Positions 52,858-62,225 of a stretch of DNA of 64,000 bases are shown here, one piece after another. Each line of letters opens with the position of its first letter. Within the stretch, counting starts at the first letter, position 1. This stretch comes from Bacilli bacterium (GTDB taxonomy: Bacteria; Bacillota_I; Bacilli_A; RFN20; CAG-288): assembly GCA_022647725.1 (NCBI GenBank), contig JALCLG010000001.1:1404001-1468000 (forward strand), read 5' to 3'. The notes under the pieces are model-generated. The model searched no databases. It was given only the letters and a program-made list of their open reading frames with translations, and was not told the origin of the DNA. A program made the position numbers and the translations under genes.

Positions 52858-53424
52858 CTAGGCTTTAAGGCCGTACATCGTCAAGAAATAAGCGGTCATT
52901 TCTTCTGGAGTCTCCTTACGGTCAGCGAGGCAATACATCTTCAGCATTTCCACCAGGCTTGAGGTGATTTGGTCCTGCTCAATCTCTTCCGGCACGTTTT
53001 TGGCTCCGACCAGACCGTTATGGATGAGTGCCTTGATCAAAGGAGTCACCTTCTCGGAGAGAATCGTCAGGAACAGATGCGAGCCGCTAGACGAAAGAAT
53101 CGCCCGAATGAGTTCTTTGCTGTCCCGGAAATGGTAGAAGATATGCGTGATCATATGGTCGTAGTCAAAGACATCCGTCTTGGAGAAGTCATGATCCTCT
53201 TCCTTTTCCAGGGAATGGGAGAAGACATGGTCGAAAATCCGGCTGCAGATCTTTTCCAGGACTTCGTCCTTGGATTTGAAATGGGCATAGAAGGTGCTGC
53301 GAGATACGCCCGATGTTTCGATGATGTCGGAAACGTTGATGGCATTGTAGTTCTTCGCCTTGATCAATGTTTCTAATGCCTGATTGATTCTCTCAATGGT
53401 CGCCTCTTCTTTTCTGTTGGCCAT
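52858..53424 (-). CDS. TetR family transcriptional regulator
   Basis: A 188-residue repressor. The N-terminal TetR HTH is plain: ERINQALETLIKAKNYNAIN, VSDIIETSGVSRSTFYAHFK, then a KSKDEVLEKI helix. The C-terminal ligand domain is short and not diagnostic. The start 53424 (MANRKEEAT) is fixed by AGGAGG 5 nt upstream; a longer frame to 53613 would need a membrane-like extension and crosses the promoter. It is divergent from the FecCD-type operon, and palindromes in between are candidate operators. Confidence 0.9.
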   Translation of the reverse strand: MANRKEEATIERINQALETLIKAKNYNAINVSDIIETSGVSRSTFYAHFKSKDEVLEKICSRIFDHVFSHSLEKEEDHDFSKTDVFDYDHMITHIFYHFRDSKELIRAILSSSGSHLFLTILSEKVTPLIKALIHNGLVGAKNVPEEIEQDQITSSLVEMLKMYCLADRKETPEEMTAYFLTMYGLKA

Positions 53425-53574
53425 AAATGCCTCCTGAAACGAACAACCTATTCTAATATAAAGGACAAAAGCAAACAATATGTTTTTCAAATTAAAATAT
53501 AATAGATACAAAAATGTAAAATATATTTCATATCTGTTGCAACTCATCCCGAAAAGAATTACCTTAATAGCCGT
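53425..53574. promoter_or_regulatory. Divergent promoter region tetR / metal-chelate transporter
   Basis: A perfect 5-bp-arm palindrome AAACA-ATA-TGTTT (53473-53485) overlaps the minus-strand -35 of tetR (TTGTTT), 17 bp from a TAGAAT -10. A second dyad TACA-AAAA-TGTA (53507-53518) follows the plus-strand -10 TATAAT (53498-53503). The two dyads are possible TetR or iron-regulator sites. The plus -35 is weak. Confidence 0.5.
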
Positions 53575-54639
53575 ATGAGAAACACAGGCAATTCTACGCT
53601 GGATTCCTATCATAGAAAAGCGAGCAAGAAACGGGGCATCCTTTTTCTGTTGGGAGGCCTTGTGCTGGTTCTTTTCGTTGCTTCCTGTTTTGCTGGGTCC
53701 AGCCAGCTGGGCTTTGTGGAAACCTGGCAGGCTCTTTTCCGGCAGGGCGATGAGGCAAACATCCGGATCCTCTATTCCATCCGGCTGCCCCGCATCATCG
53801 CGGCCTTATTGGCGGGTGCCGGTTTAGGCGTCAGCGGTCTGATTATGCAGACAACGCTGCGGAACCCGTTAGCCTCGCCCTCCACCTTAGGCGTCAGCAA
53901 TGCTGCCGTCTTCGGCGCCAATATCGCCATCATCGTTTTCTCACAGGCTGGCTACGATCAGGGCTTATCATCGAATCCTTATCTCATTGCCACTTTCTCA
54001 TTTGTTTTTGCGATTGGCTCCGTGCTGATTATCCTTGGTTTAGCTAGGGTGATCCGCTTTTCCCCCGAAACCGTCATCCTTGCCGGTATCGGGGTCGGTA
54101 CCCTCTTCACGGCCTTGACGACTTTGATTCAGTACTTCGCAGTCGATACCACGTTGGCCAGTGCCGTTTACTGGACTTTCGGTGATCTGGGAAGGGCAAC
54201 CTATCCGGGAAATCTTCTGTTATTGGTGTCCTTAGTCCTGTCGTTGGCGGTTTTCCTCTTTCAGGCCAAGGATTACAACGCCTTGCTTTCCGGGGATGAC
54301 ATTGCCTCCAGCTTAGGCGTCAATCTTAAGAGGGTCCGTTTCCTTTCCCTTCTTCTGGCCAGCTTCATGACCGCAGTCTCCATTTCCCTTCTGGGAATGA
54401 TCGGCTTCTTAGGCATCATTGCCCCGCATCTGATGAAGCGGGTCATCGGGATGGATCACAAGTATCTGATTCCGGCCACGGCCTTAACGGGGTCCGCTAC
54501 CTTGATCTTTGCGGATACCTTGGCCCGGGTGATCCTGCCGGGAACTTCCCTGCCGGTTGGAGCCATCACGGCCATCTTAGGTGTTCCGGTTTTCCTCATC
54601 ATCATTTTCCGGAGACGGGAGGGTACGAGCTTATGCTAG
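53575..54639 (+). CDS. FecCD family ABC permease (iron/metal-chelate type)
   Basis: A 354-residue permease with about ten helices of the iron-siderophore/cobalamin/heme family. Hallmarks are YSIRLPRIIAALLAGAGLGVSGL near the N-terminus, NPLASPSTLGVSNAAVFGA, SSLGVNLKRVRFLSLL and the C-terminal GIIAPHLMKRVIG. It forms a homodimeric channel for the ATPase and binding protein that follow. Substrate not determined. Confidence 0.92.
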   Translation: MRNTGNSTLDSYHRKASKKRGILFLLGGLVLVLFVASCFAGSSQLGFVETWQALFRQGDEANIRILYSIRLPRIIAALLAGAGLGVSGLIMQTTLRNPLASPSTLGVSNAAVFGANIAIIVFSQAGYDQGLSSNPYLIATFSFVFAIGSVLIILGLARVIRFSPETVILAGIGVGTLFTALTTLIQYFAVDTTLASAVYWTFGDLGRATYPGNLLLLVSLVLSLAVFLFQAKDYNALLSGDDIASSLGVNLKRVRFLSLLLASFMTAVSISLLGMIGFLGIIAPHLMKRVIGMDHKYLIPATALTGSATLIFADTLARVILPGTSLPVGAITAILGVPVFLIIIFRRREGTSLC

Positions 54640-55412
54640 AGATAGAGCATCTTTCTTACCGCTATAAACCGCAAGGCCCTTGGGCACTGAAGGATATCTC
54701 CTTGACGCTGCCTTCGGGGAAGATCGGTGTTCTCTTAGGCTGCAACGGCGCCGGCAAATCCACGCTGCTGAAGGCGGTGGCATCCTTGCTGGACCTTCAG
54801 GAAGGCAATCTTCTTTTGGATAACGAAGCCCTGCGGTATCTTTCGCCGAAGGAACGGGCTAAACGGATCAGTTATGTCCCACAGAGTCCCGAAATCAGTG
54901 AGATGACGGTCTTCGATGCCATCCTCAGCGGCCGGATTCCTTATTTCACCTTCCGGCCCAGTGACGCTGACCTTCAGAAGGTCAGCCAAGAGATTCAGGC
55001 GTTCGGTCTCGAGGATCTTGCCCTGAAGAACTTAAGCGAACTTTCCGGAGGCCAGCGTCAGCGGGTGACGTTAGCCCGGGCTTTGGCTCAGGAACCCAAA
55101 CTCCTGCTCTTGGATGAACCGAACTCCTCTTTGGATATTTCCAGCCAGCTGACCTTCTTTGCCCAGCTGAAAGATATCAGCCAACAGCAGAAGATCAGTG
55201 TCCTTATCTCGCTTCATTCCGTCAATCAGGCACTGGACTTAGGCGATCAGTTCTTCCTCTTGAAGCAAGGGAGTCTGGTTGCTCAAGGGGATAAAACCAT
55301 CATCACGCCGGCAACCCTGAAGTCCCTTTATTACGTCGACAGCCAGATGGTGACGCTCAACGGCAGTCAGGTCGTTGTCTTTAGGAAAGGAAACGGAAAT
55401 GAAAAACATTAA
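54633..55412 (+). CDS. FecE/BtuD-type ABC ATPase
   Basis: A 259-residue ATPase overlapping the permease gene by 7 bp. Walker A GCNGAGKST (near residue 38), Q-loop YVPQSPE, signature LSGGQRQR, Walker B LLLLDEPNSSLD and H-loop SLHSVNQ, where Leu-His follows Ser as in FecE-type ATPases. It powers uptake through the FecCD-like permease. Confidence 0.94.
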   Translation: MLEIEHLSYRYKPQGPWALKDISLTLPSGKIGVLLGCNGAGKSTLLKAVASLLDLQEGNLLLDNEALRYLSPKERAKRISYVPQSPEISEMTVFDAILSGRIPYFTFRPSDADLQKVSQEIQAFGLEDLALKNLSELSGGQRQRVTLARALAQEPKLLLLDEPNSSLDISSQLTFFAQLKDISQQQKISVLISLHSVNQALDLGDQFFLLKQGSLVAQGDKTIITPATLKSLYYVDSQMVTLNGSQVVVFRKGNGNEKH

Positions 55413-56583
55413 AAGCTTATTCTTGCTAACTGCTGTCTGCCTGCTCTCGTCCTGTCAGAAGCCGGCATCGACCATGGCTTCGGCCGCAAAAAGCACTTCT
55501 GCCAGCCTAAGCCCTTCGGCCACGGCGGAGGAAACGGATGACGTCACCATCACGGATCTGATTGGCCGGACGGTGACGGTGAATCGGAAGAAAGCCGATC
55601 GGATTTGCTGCATCGGCGCCGGTTCTCTCCGGCTTTATACCTATGTCGGGGAGCTGAGCAAGCTGGTCGGAGTTGAGGAGATTGAGCAGAACGACACGGT
55701 TTTCACGGCTGTCGTCCGTCCGTATATGGCCATCAACAACACCTTCTTCAAGACCCTGCCAAGCTGTGGCAAAGGCGGGCCGATGAATCAGGCACCGGAG
55801 GCCGAGAAGATCTTAAGCTGTAAACCTAATCTGGTAATCTCCCTTTATACCTCCGATGCTTCCGCCATGGATACGCTGCAGACTCAACTGGGCTGTCCGG
55901 TCGTCACGTTAAGCTATGGCACGAAAGAAGCCTTGGATGATAAGATTTCCACGTCGTTGACGCTCTTAGGAACCTTGCTTCACCAGGAAACAAGAGCCCA
56001 AGAGCTGACGGATTATATCGCCGGCATGAGACAGGACATCGATGACCGGACCAAGGATATTGCGGAGAGCGACAAGAAGAGCGTCTATATCGGCGGGCTG
56101 GGCAACTGGGGAACCAAGGATATCTACTCCACCAACAGCAGCTACTCCCTTTTCCAGGCAGGCCATATCAAGAACGTCTTAAGCGAGAGCCAGTATGCCG
56201 GGGTGACCCGGTTGATCGACAAAGAGGCCTTCACCAAGCTGGATGCCGATATCATCATCATGGATGCGGCCGGCATGGCTAAGTTCAAGAGCGAGTATCA
56301 GGCCGAGCCGGAGACCTTCAACGCGATTGCTGCCTTCAAGAACAATCAGGTCTATCTGCAGATGCCCTATAACGCCTACTACACCAACATCGAAGTTGCC
56401 TATATGGATCTCTATTTCGATGCCAAGACTGCCTTTCCCACTCCGTTTGACGATGTCGACATCGTCAGCAAGTCCAATGAGATCACGGCCAAGTTCTTGG
56501 GGGTCAGCTATTATTCCGAAATCGCAGCCAAATCCTATGGTGGCTTCCAAAAGATCGACTTTGCAACGGTCTTCAACAGTTAA
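55399..56583 (+). CDS. Metal-chelate ABC substrate-binding lipoprotein
   Basis: A 394-residue FecB/BtuF-like periplasmic-binding family protein. Lipobox LLSSC with Cys19, then a Ala/Ser/Thr linker. The fold markers are TDLIGRTVTVNRKKADRICC, ELSKLVGVEEIEQ and PEAEKILSCKPNLVISLY, as in class III helical-backbone binding proteins. The start 55399 (MKNIKSLF) has AAAGGAAA upstream; a start at 55375 inside the ATPase gene is less likely. It probably binds a ferric siderophore, heme or cobamide; the sequence does not separate these. Confidence 0.9.
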   Translation: MKNIKSLFLLTAVCLLSSCQKPASTMASAAKSTSASLSPSATAEETDDVTITDLIGRTVTVNRKKADRICCIGAGSLRLYTYVGELSKLVGVEEIEQNDTVFTAVVRPYMAINNTFFKTLPSCGKGGPMNQAPEAEKILSCKPNLVISLYTSDASAMDTLQTQLGCPVVTLSYGTKEALDDKISTSLTLLGTLLHQETRAQELTDYIAGMRQDIDDRTKDIAESDKKSVYIGGLGNWGTKDIYSTNSSYSLFQAGHIKNVLSESQYAGVTRLIDKEAFTKLDADIIIMDAAGMAKFKSEYQAEPETFNAIAAFKNNQVYLQMPYNAYYTNIEVAYMDLYFDAKTAFPTPFDDVDIVSKSNEITAKFLGVSYYSEIAAKSYGGFQKIDFATVFNS

Positions 56584-56585
56584 CC

Positions 56586-57164
56586 ATGGCTGACAGCATT
56601 GAACAGTTCTTTGACCGCCAGGCCCCTGACTGGGACCGGGAGAGTGTCGAAACCCCACAGCTTTTAAGAGGACTTTTAGCCAGGCTTCCTCTTCAAAGAG
56701 GAGCCAAGGTCCTGGATGTCGCCTGTGGGACCGGCGTGATGACGCCTTTCCTTTATGAGCGAAGCCAAAGGCCGGTCAAAGGAATTGACATTTCGGGCAA
56801 GATGATTGAGATTGCCAAGCAAAAATATAAAGACAATCCGAATCTGATATTTGAAAAAGAAGACTTCCTTTCCGGCACAGAAAAAGACTATGATTTCGTG
56901 CTTGTTTTCAATGCCTACCCTCACTTTATGAACCCTCAGAAGTTTAAAGCAGCGATGCTTAGCAGTTTGAAGCAAGGCGGCCGGTTTGCCATCCTTCATG
57001 ACAGTTCCCGGAAAGGACTGGAAATCTGCCATCAGCATTGCCAGGCCATCAGTCGGAACCTGAAGGCACCGCTTAAGGAAGCCGATGTCTTTCTTCCGGA
57101 GTTCCGAATCCTGAAAGCCACGGAGGATGATAGTTCCTATCTGATCCTTGCCCTAAAGAAATGA
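56586..57164 (+). CDS. SAM-dependent methyltransferase
   Basis: A 192-residue class I methyltransferase. Motif I VLDVACGTGVM, motif II acidic VKGIDISGKM, and post-II FEKEDFLSG and VLVFNAYPHFMN are clear. It starts 2 bp after the binding-protein stop and is cotranscribed with the metal-chelate transporter. A methyltransferase beside such a transporter could act on the imported chelate or a tetrapyrrole, but the link is inference. Substrate unknown. Confidence 0.88.
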   Translation: MADSIEQFFDRQAPDWDRESVETPQLLRGLLARLPLQRGAKVLDVACGTGVMTPFLYERSQRPVKGIDISGKMIEIAKQKYKDNPNLIFEKEDFLSGTEKDYDFVLVFNAYPHFMNPQKFKAAMLSSLKQGGRFAILHDSSRKGLEICHQHCQAISRNLKAPLKEADVFLPEFRILKATEDDSSYLILALKK

Positions 57165-57168
57165 GATC

Positions 57169-57200
57169 GAAAAAGGCTGGCCCTGACGAGCCAGCCTTTT
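57169..57200. terminator. Bidirectional terminator
   Basis: AAAAAGGCTGGC pairs with GCCAGCCTTTT around CCTGACGA. It separates the convergent methyltransferase and ABC exporter genes. Confidence 0.9.
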
Positions 57201-57204
57201 ACAG

Positions 57205-59145
57205 TCAATCGCCGCTTTCCGCAATCGCGTTACCGGTATAGAGCTGATAGTATTTTCCCTTCTGAGCCAAGAGCTGAGCGTGGTTGCCCCGCTCAATGAT
57301 CTTACCTTCATCTAAGACCATGATGACATCCGCGTTTTTGATGGTGCTGAGCCGGTGGGCAATCACGAACACGGTTCGTCCCTTCATGATGGAATCCATG
57401 CCCTTCTGGACAAGAGCTTCCGTACGGCTATCGATGGAGCTGGTGGCCTCATCAAGAATCATCACCGGCGGATCCGCCACGGCGGCCCTGGCAATGGCAA
57501 TCAGCTGCCGCTGCCCTTGGCTAAGGCCAGCACCGCCGTTGGTTAGGACGGTGTCATAGCCTTGCGGCAAAAGACGGATGAAACTGTCGGCATTGGCAAG
57601 GCTGGCTGCCTTTTCAATCTCCTCATCGGTGGCATCCAGCTTGCCGAAGCGGATGTTCTCTCTCACCGTGCCGGTGAAGAGCTTCGTATCCTGCAAGACC
57701 ATGCCTAAGGAACGTCTTAAGTCGGCCTTCTTGATCTTATTGATATTGATGTCATCATAACGGATCTTGCCATCGGCGATGTCGTAGAAGCGGTTGATGA
57801 GGTTGGTGATGGTGGTCTTGCCGGCACCGGTCGGTCCGACAAAGGCTATCTTCTGGCCAGGCTTGGCATAAAGGGTGATGTCATGGAGGACGATCTTGTC
57901 TTTGACATAGCCGAAGTCGACATCATTGAAGTCGATCTTACCTTGAAGCCAGGTATAGGTGGTCGGGGTGCCGTCCTTATGCGGGTGCTTCCAGGCCCAG
58001 CGTCCGGTCCGTTCTTTCGTCTCGATGGGATTGCCGTTAGCGTCAGTCGTGGCATTGCAAAGCTCGACATAGCCTTCATCGGTCTCGCTCTTGACATCCA
58101 TCATCCCGAAGATCCGGCTGGAGCCGGCTAAGGCGAGGATGATCATATTGAAGTTCATGCTGATCTGACCGATCGGCTGGACAAAGGATTTGGAGTAGAG
58201 CAAGAAGGAGATAATGGTTCCGACTTCCATGGTATAGAACCCCAGCACATTGACGCCTTTGACGTTCTGTGTGATGGCTAAGCCTCCGATGAGAGCAACA
58301 AGGACATACTGGAGATTACCTAACTGATTGACAATCGGCATCAGGATGCTGCTGAAACGGTTGGCTTTGACGGAATCTTCATAAAGGGCATCGTTATGAC
58401 TGTCGAAGCCTTCGACATTCCGCTTCTCGTAGTTGAAGACCTTGATGACCTTCTGGCCGTTGACCATCTCTTCGATGTAGCCGTTGGTCTTGCCCAGCTC
58501 AATCTGCTGCGCCACGAAGCTCTTGGCCGACATCTTGGTTACATAACGGGTTAGGAAGAAGATGACAATGGAGAAAGCTAAGACAATAGCCGTCAATAAG
58601 AGATCCGTGAAGATCATGAAGAAGAAGCAGACAACCATCATCATCAAGGCATTGACGACCATCGGCAAGGCTCGGGCCAGCATCTCTCTCAGGGCATCGA
58701 CATCGTTGGTGTAGACGCTCATCACATCGCCGTGGGTGCGGGAATCAAAGTAGCTGACCGGCAAGGTCTGCATATGGCTGTAAAGCTCATCCCGGATCTT
58801 CTTCTGCACGCCTTGGGCAATATAGGCCATCAGGTAATTGTAAAGATAGCTGGCGAGAATGCCCAGCCCATAGATAGCGGCCATCACGATGATGGTCAAC
58901 GTGAAGCTGTCCCAGTTGAAAGCCACGCCGTCTTTGATGGTGGGGGTCAGATACTGATTGACGAGGATTGCTCCGGCAAAGTAGCTGCCGGAAGCACTGG
59001 CGATGGTGGAAATAAGGATGCTTAAAGACACCAAGGCAAACTGCCACGGATAATATCTGAAGACATAGCCAATCAGCCGTTTTGTTGAGGCTTTTCGGAC
59101 CTCTTTGGTGACGGGCTTGACGTTCATCGGTTTAGTTCTGGGCAT
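57205..59145 (-). CDS. ABC exporter half-transporter, subunit B
   Basis: A 646-residue fused membrane-ATPase half transporter: six helices (about 30-370) then an ATPase with Walker A GPTGAGKTT, signature LSQGQRQL, Walker B VMILDEATSSID and H-loop VIAHRLST. About 45 residues between the membrane domain and Walker A form an unusual insertion with LCNATTDANGNPIETKERTG. The signature Gln replaces Gly (LSQGQ). The start 59145 (MPRTKP) has GGAGGAGG upstream. It overlaps the other half by 14 bp and forms a heterodimer with it (LmrCD/BmrCD or MdlAB type). Confidence 0.92.
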   Translation of the reverse strand: MPRTKPMNVKPVTKEVRKASTKRLIGYVFRYYPWQFALVSLSILISTIASASGSYFAGAILVNQYLTPTIKDGVAFNWDSFTLTIIVMAAIYGLGILASYLYNYLMAYIAQGVQKKIRDELYSHMQTLPVSYFDSRTHGDVMSVYTNDVDALREMLARALPMVVNALMMMVVCFFFMIFTDLLLTAIVLAFSIVIFFLTRYVTKMSAKSFVAQQIELGKTNGYIEEMVNGQKVIKVFNYEKRNVEGFDSHNDALYEDSVKANRFSSILMPIVNQLGNLQYVLVALIGGLAITQNVKGVNVLGFYTMEVGTIISFLLYSKSFVQPIGQISMNFNMIILALAGSSRIFGMMDVKSETDEGYVELCNATTDANGNPIETKERTGRWAWKHPHKDGTPTTYTWLQGKIDFNDVDFGYVKDKIVLHDITLYAKPGQKIAFVGPTGAGKTTITNLINRFYDIADGKIRYDDININKIKKADLRRSLGMVLQDTKLFTGTVRENIRFGKLDATDEEIEKAASLANADSFIRLLPQGYDTVLTNGGAGLSQGQRQLIAIARAAVADPPVMILDEATSSIDSRTEALVQKGMDSIMKGRTVFVIAHRLSTIKNADVIMVLDEGKIIERGNHAQLLAQKGKYYQLYTGNAIAESGD

Positions 59146-60925
59146 CGAAATCACCTCCTCCTAACTGCGACTGATAAAGCTCCTGATAGACTTTCGACGA
59201 GCTTAAAAGCCCCTCATGGGTGCCGCGGTCGGTGATCTTGCCGTTATCCATGACGATGATCTTGGAGCAGTCCTTGATGGATAAGACCCGCTGGGCAATG
59301 ATGATTTTGGTGATTTCCGGACGGCTGTGAGCCAAACCTTCCCGGATCAGACTGTCGGTATGCGTATCACAGGCACTGGTGGAATCATCGAGGATCAGAA
59401 TCTTTGGATTCTTTAAGAGGGCTCTGGCAATGCAAAGACGCTGCTTCTGACCGCCGGAGACGTTGTTGCCGCCTTGGCTGATCGGCGTATCCAGCCCCTG
59501 CGGGAAGCTTTGGATGAAAGGCGTGGCCTGAGCCAGGTCACAGGCTTTCCAAAGCTCGTCCTCGCTGGCGTTCTCATTGCCCCAAAGCAAGTTGGAACGG
59601 ATGGTTCCGGTAAAGAGCGTGTTTTTCTGCAAGACGACGGCAACCTGATCCCGCAAGGAGACGAGGTCGTAGTCCTTGACATCCTTGCCGCCGACATAGA
59701 CATGGCCGGCTTCGGTATCGTAAAGACGGGCGATCAGGGAGACCAGCGTCGTTTTTCCGCTGCCGGTCGAGCCGATGATGCCTAAGGTCGATCCGGAAGG
59801 AATGTTCAGATTGATATCCGTCAAGACGGCCTTGCCGGCATTGTAGCCGAAGGTGACATGGTCAAAGACGACCATGCCGTTGGCCATCGTCTTCTCGGCA
59901 TTGGGCTTGCTGGTAATATCCGGAACTTCCTGAATGATCTCAACGATACGTTCCGCACTGTTGCGGGAGACAATGACCTGCACATAGACCATCGAGATCA
60001 TCATCAAGGACATCATGATCATCATGATATAGGTGATCAAGGTCGAGAGACCGCCGATGGTCAGCTCCTGTTCATTCGATTCGACAATGAGCTTGGCTCC
60101 GAGATAGGACAGGGCCAGCATGGCGGAGAAGATGGCCAAGTTCATCAGCGGAGAGTTGAGGGCCAGCATCCGTTCGGCCTTAATAAAGTTCTTGTAAATG
60201 AAATCCGACGTTCCAAAGAACTTTTTGTTCTGATAGTCGCCGCGGTTGAAAGCTTTGACGACCCGGATGCCATCGACATCCTCTTCCACATTCTGGTTGA
60301 GCTGATCATAGGTATTGAAGATCTTGACGAAGATCGGATGAGCTTTGGAGGCAATCAGCAGTAAGGCTACCAGAAGGACAGGGATGATGATGAGGAAAAT
60401 CCAGGCTAACCGCCACTGAGTGACAAAGCACATGATCAAGGCAAAGATCATCATGAACGGTGCCCGGATGACGGCCCGGATGGCCATCATGAAGGCATTC
60501 TGGACGTTGGTGACATCGGTGGTGGTACGGGTGACGATCGAGGAGGCCTGGAACTTATCGATGTTTTTGAAGGAATAGTCCTGGATATGGTCGTACATCG
60601 CCTTGCGGAGATTCCGGCCGAAGCCAGAGGAGGCACTGGCGGCCCAGAAGCCGGCCAGGATTCCTAAGACGGCAGCAATGATGGCGATACCGGCAATCAG
60701 GCCGGAATACAGATAAATATCATTGATAATCGGGCCGGAATTGTTCTTGCCTTTGACCGCATCAATCAAGAACTGCATGAAGAAGGCAACTAAGACTTCA
60801 CAAATGGATTCCCCTAATACGGCAATCCACGTCAGAATCGTATCTTTCCAGCAACCATGCAGGTAGCTGAAAAGCGAACGATAGGTTTTCTTCAGTGCTT
60901 TGGCGCTTTCAATGGTTTTGGTCAT
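59132..60925 (-). CDS. ABC exporter half-transporter, subunit A
   Basis: A 597-residue half transporter. Six helices then Walker A GSTGSGKTT, signature VSGGQKQR and Walker B ILILDDSTSACD, where Asp replaces the catalytic Glu, as in the degenerate partner of heterodimeric exporters of the BmrC/LmrC type. The H-loop is IIAQRVLS with Gln for His, again typical of the inactive site. With the 57205-59145 subunit it should make an asymmetric multidrug or lipid exporter. It overlaps the MarR gene by 17 bp. Confidence 0.93.
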   Translation of the reverse strand: MTKTIESAKALKKTYRSLFSYLHGCWKDTILTWIAVLGESICEVLVAFFMQFLIDAVKGKNNSGPIINDIYLYSGLIAGIAIIAAVLGILAGFWAASASSGFGRNLRKAMYDHIQDYSFKNIDKFQASSIVTRTTTDVTNVQNAFMMAIRAVIRAPFMMIFALIMCFVTQWRLAWIFLIIIPVLLVALLLIASKAHPIFVKIFNTYDQLNQNVEEDVDGIRVVKAFNRGDYQNKKFFGTSDFIYKNFIKAERMLALNSPLMNLAIFSAMLALSYLGAKLIVESNEQELTIGGLSTLITYIMMIMMSLMMISMVYVQVIVSRNSAERIVEIIQEVPDITSKPNAEKTMANGMVVFDHVTFGYNAGKAVLTDINLNIPSGSTLGIIGSTGSGKTTLVSLIARLYDTEAGHVYVGGKDVKDYDLVSLRDQVAVVLQKNTLFTGTIRSNLLWGNENASEDELWKACDLAQATPFIQSFPQGLDTPISQGGNNVSGGQKQRLCIARALLKNPKILILDDSTSACDTHTDSLIREGLAHSRPEITKIIIAQRVLSIKDCSKIIVMDNGKITDRGTHEGLLSSSKVYQELYQSQLGGGDFDAQN

Positions 60926-61388
60926 GATCTTCTTCTCCTGAATGTATGTTTCCGATAATCTTATTCAGCACGAACGACAATGTGTTCCGTTCCTCGGGGG
61001 TAATATCCTTTTCCAAAGTGGCCGTAATGACAGCCAGACAGGCTTCGAACTTCTGATGCCGGGCAATCCCTTTGGGCGTCAGGACAATCCGTTTGATCCG
61101 GCGGTCTTTGGAATCGTCATGATGAGTGATCAGACCTTTCTTTTCCAGACGATGCAGGGTTTGGCTGGCGGTCGGCTTAGAGATATGGAAGTGTTCCACG
61201 ACGTCTTTGGAGGTCAGGCTGCCGTTCGGGTTAGCCGAAAGGTAGCCAATCGTCATTCCTTCGATGCCATGAAGAGAGGGACCTAAATGAGATCCTAAAT
61301 AGCGGTCGATGTAGTTGCCGATTTCGTTGCTGGTCAGATGAATCTGACTGCCCAACGGACGGCTCGAAAAATCAGTGCTGTTTTCCAT
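60909..61388 (-). CDS. MarR family transcriptional regulator
   Basis: A 159-residue winged-helix repressor. The recognition helix KPTASQTLHRLEKKGLITHH and the wing DSKDRRIKRIVLTPKG match the family. It heads the operon with the two exporter halves, and a 14-bp palindrome overlaps its own promoter, so it most likely represses the whole operon until an effector (often a drug or phenolic) binds. The ATG 61388 follows TATATGG with a weak GATATATGG site. Confidence 0.93.
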   Translation of the reverse strand: MENSTDFSSRPLGSQIHLTSNEIGNYIDRYLGSHLGPSLHGIEGMTIGYLSANPNGSLTSKDVVEHFHISKPTASQTLHRLEKKGLITHHDDSKDRRIKRIVLTPKGIARHQKFEACLAVITATLEKDITPEERNTLSFVLNKIIGNIHSGEEDHDQNH

Positions 61389-61394
61389 ATATCA

Positions 61395-61425
61395 GTTAGT
61401 ATACAAACAATCTAATGCCTTGCAA
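61395..61425 (-). promoter_or_regulatory. MarR operon promoter and operator
   Basis: Minus-strand TTGCAA (61425-61420) and TATACT (61403-61398) with a 16-bp spacer. The near-perfect palindrome GTTAGTATACAAAC (61395-61408) covers the -10, as expected for MarR autorepression. Confidence 0.75.
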
Positions 61426-61574
61426 GGGCTTTTTGGGTGTAAACGTTTCCAGTGAAAGACAAGCTTCTTCCTCTTCCATAAGGATAAAAGAATCAATAGC
61501 TTTCTTACAAACAGCTATAAAACAATATTAATTTATAGTCCTATGAAATGTTTCAAATCCGCCAAAATTGGTGA

Positions 61575-62000
61575 TTTGTTAGGAAAGTAATTTTCGCAAT
61601 TATACTGAGATTTATAATTCTTCTAAATTTGGCTGATTCCTCGCAGACAGAAGACTTGACACTTTATCGGGTGGAACGATTACGCAACCCAAGGGTTACC
61701 CCGGGATCAACAGACGTTTTCTTACCGATCGCCAACACCAACCCGAGCGGAACTGCCTGTGAAAGGAAACCCATTGCCCCTTAGGCAATGATTCCAGTAT
61801 TCCGATTATCGTATAAGTGTTCTATCGGTCCGGGATACATTTATGTTCATGAATCAAGCATACCTTATGTGGCTACCATCGGCTATGGAGCGAATACCTT
61901 AGGTTATTCGGTCTTAGTGGCGAGTGTGAATCTGACCGTCTTAAGCACCCTGAAAAAAGCCAAAAAAATCTCCCAGATCCCCAATGACGCCGAAGCCTAG
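61575..62000 (+). other. Possible decayed or small membrane-protein gene
   Basis: A frame open from 61575 to 62000 except for one TAG at 61782-61784. After the stop, ATG 61788 begins 70 residues with one hydrophobic segment (GANTLGYSVLVASVNLTVL) and a basic tail. The first part (LADSSQTEDLTLYRVERLR, ending CERKPIAP) is also protein-like. CATTGCC-CCTTA-GGCAATG (61772-61790) is a 7-bp hairpin covering the stop and ATG. No family is recognised. The surrounding 61426-61574 and 62001-62182 hold nothing clear beyond weak hairpins at 62030-62070. Confidence 0.3.
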
Positions 62001-62182
62001 AAGACGTCACCGATTGCTGCCCGCAAGCCGGACGGAAAATCCGGCGGAGAAGAAGACTCTGCCAAGTCTAAAAGTTCCTTTTTTACCGCTGAATTGTGTT
62101 TCAATGCCTTCTGGGGAACAGGAAGACATTTTTGAAAGCAATGATTTTACAAAATAACTATTCTTTACGCGAGTTAAATGGC

Positions 62183-62220
62183 TATAATATTACCGTGATT
62201 CAGTAAATGCCATAGGAGGA
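62183..62220 (+). promoter_or_regulatory. Promoter -10 and ribosome binding site of the aquaporin gene
   Basis: TATAAT at 62183-62188 without a clear -35; start near 62195. AGGAGGA at 62214-62220 is a perfect ribosome binding site 5 nt before ACG 62226, which decides the start of the next gene. Confidence 0.7.
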
Positions 62221-62225
62221 TTACC

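Noticed and set aside
53425..53613. 63-residue N-terminal extension of the TetR protein
   Set aside because: It would encode a hydrophobic stretch across the promoter; AGGAGG 5 nt before ATG 53424 fits a normal TetR start.
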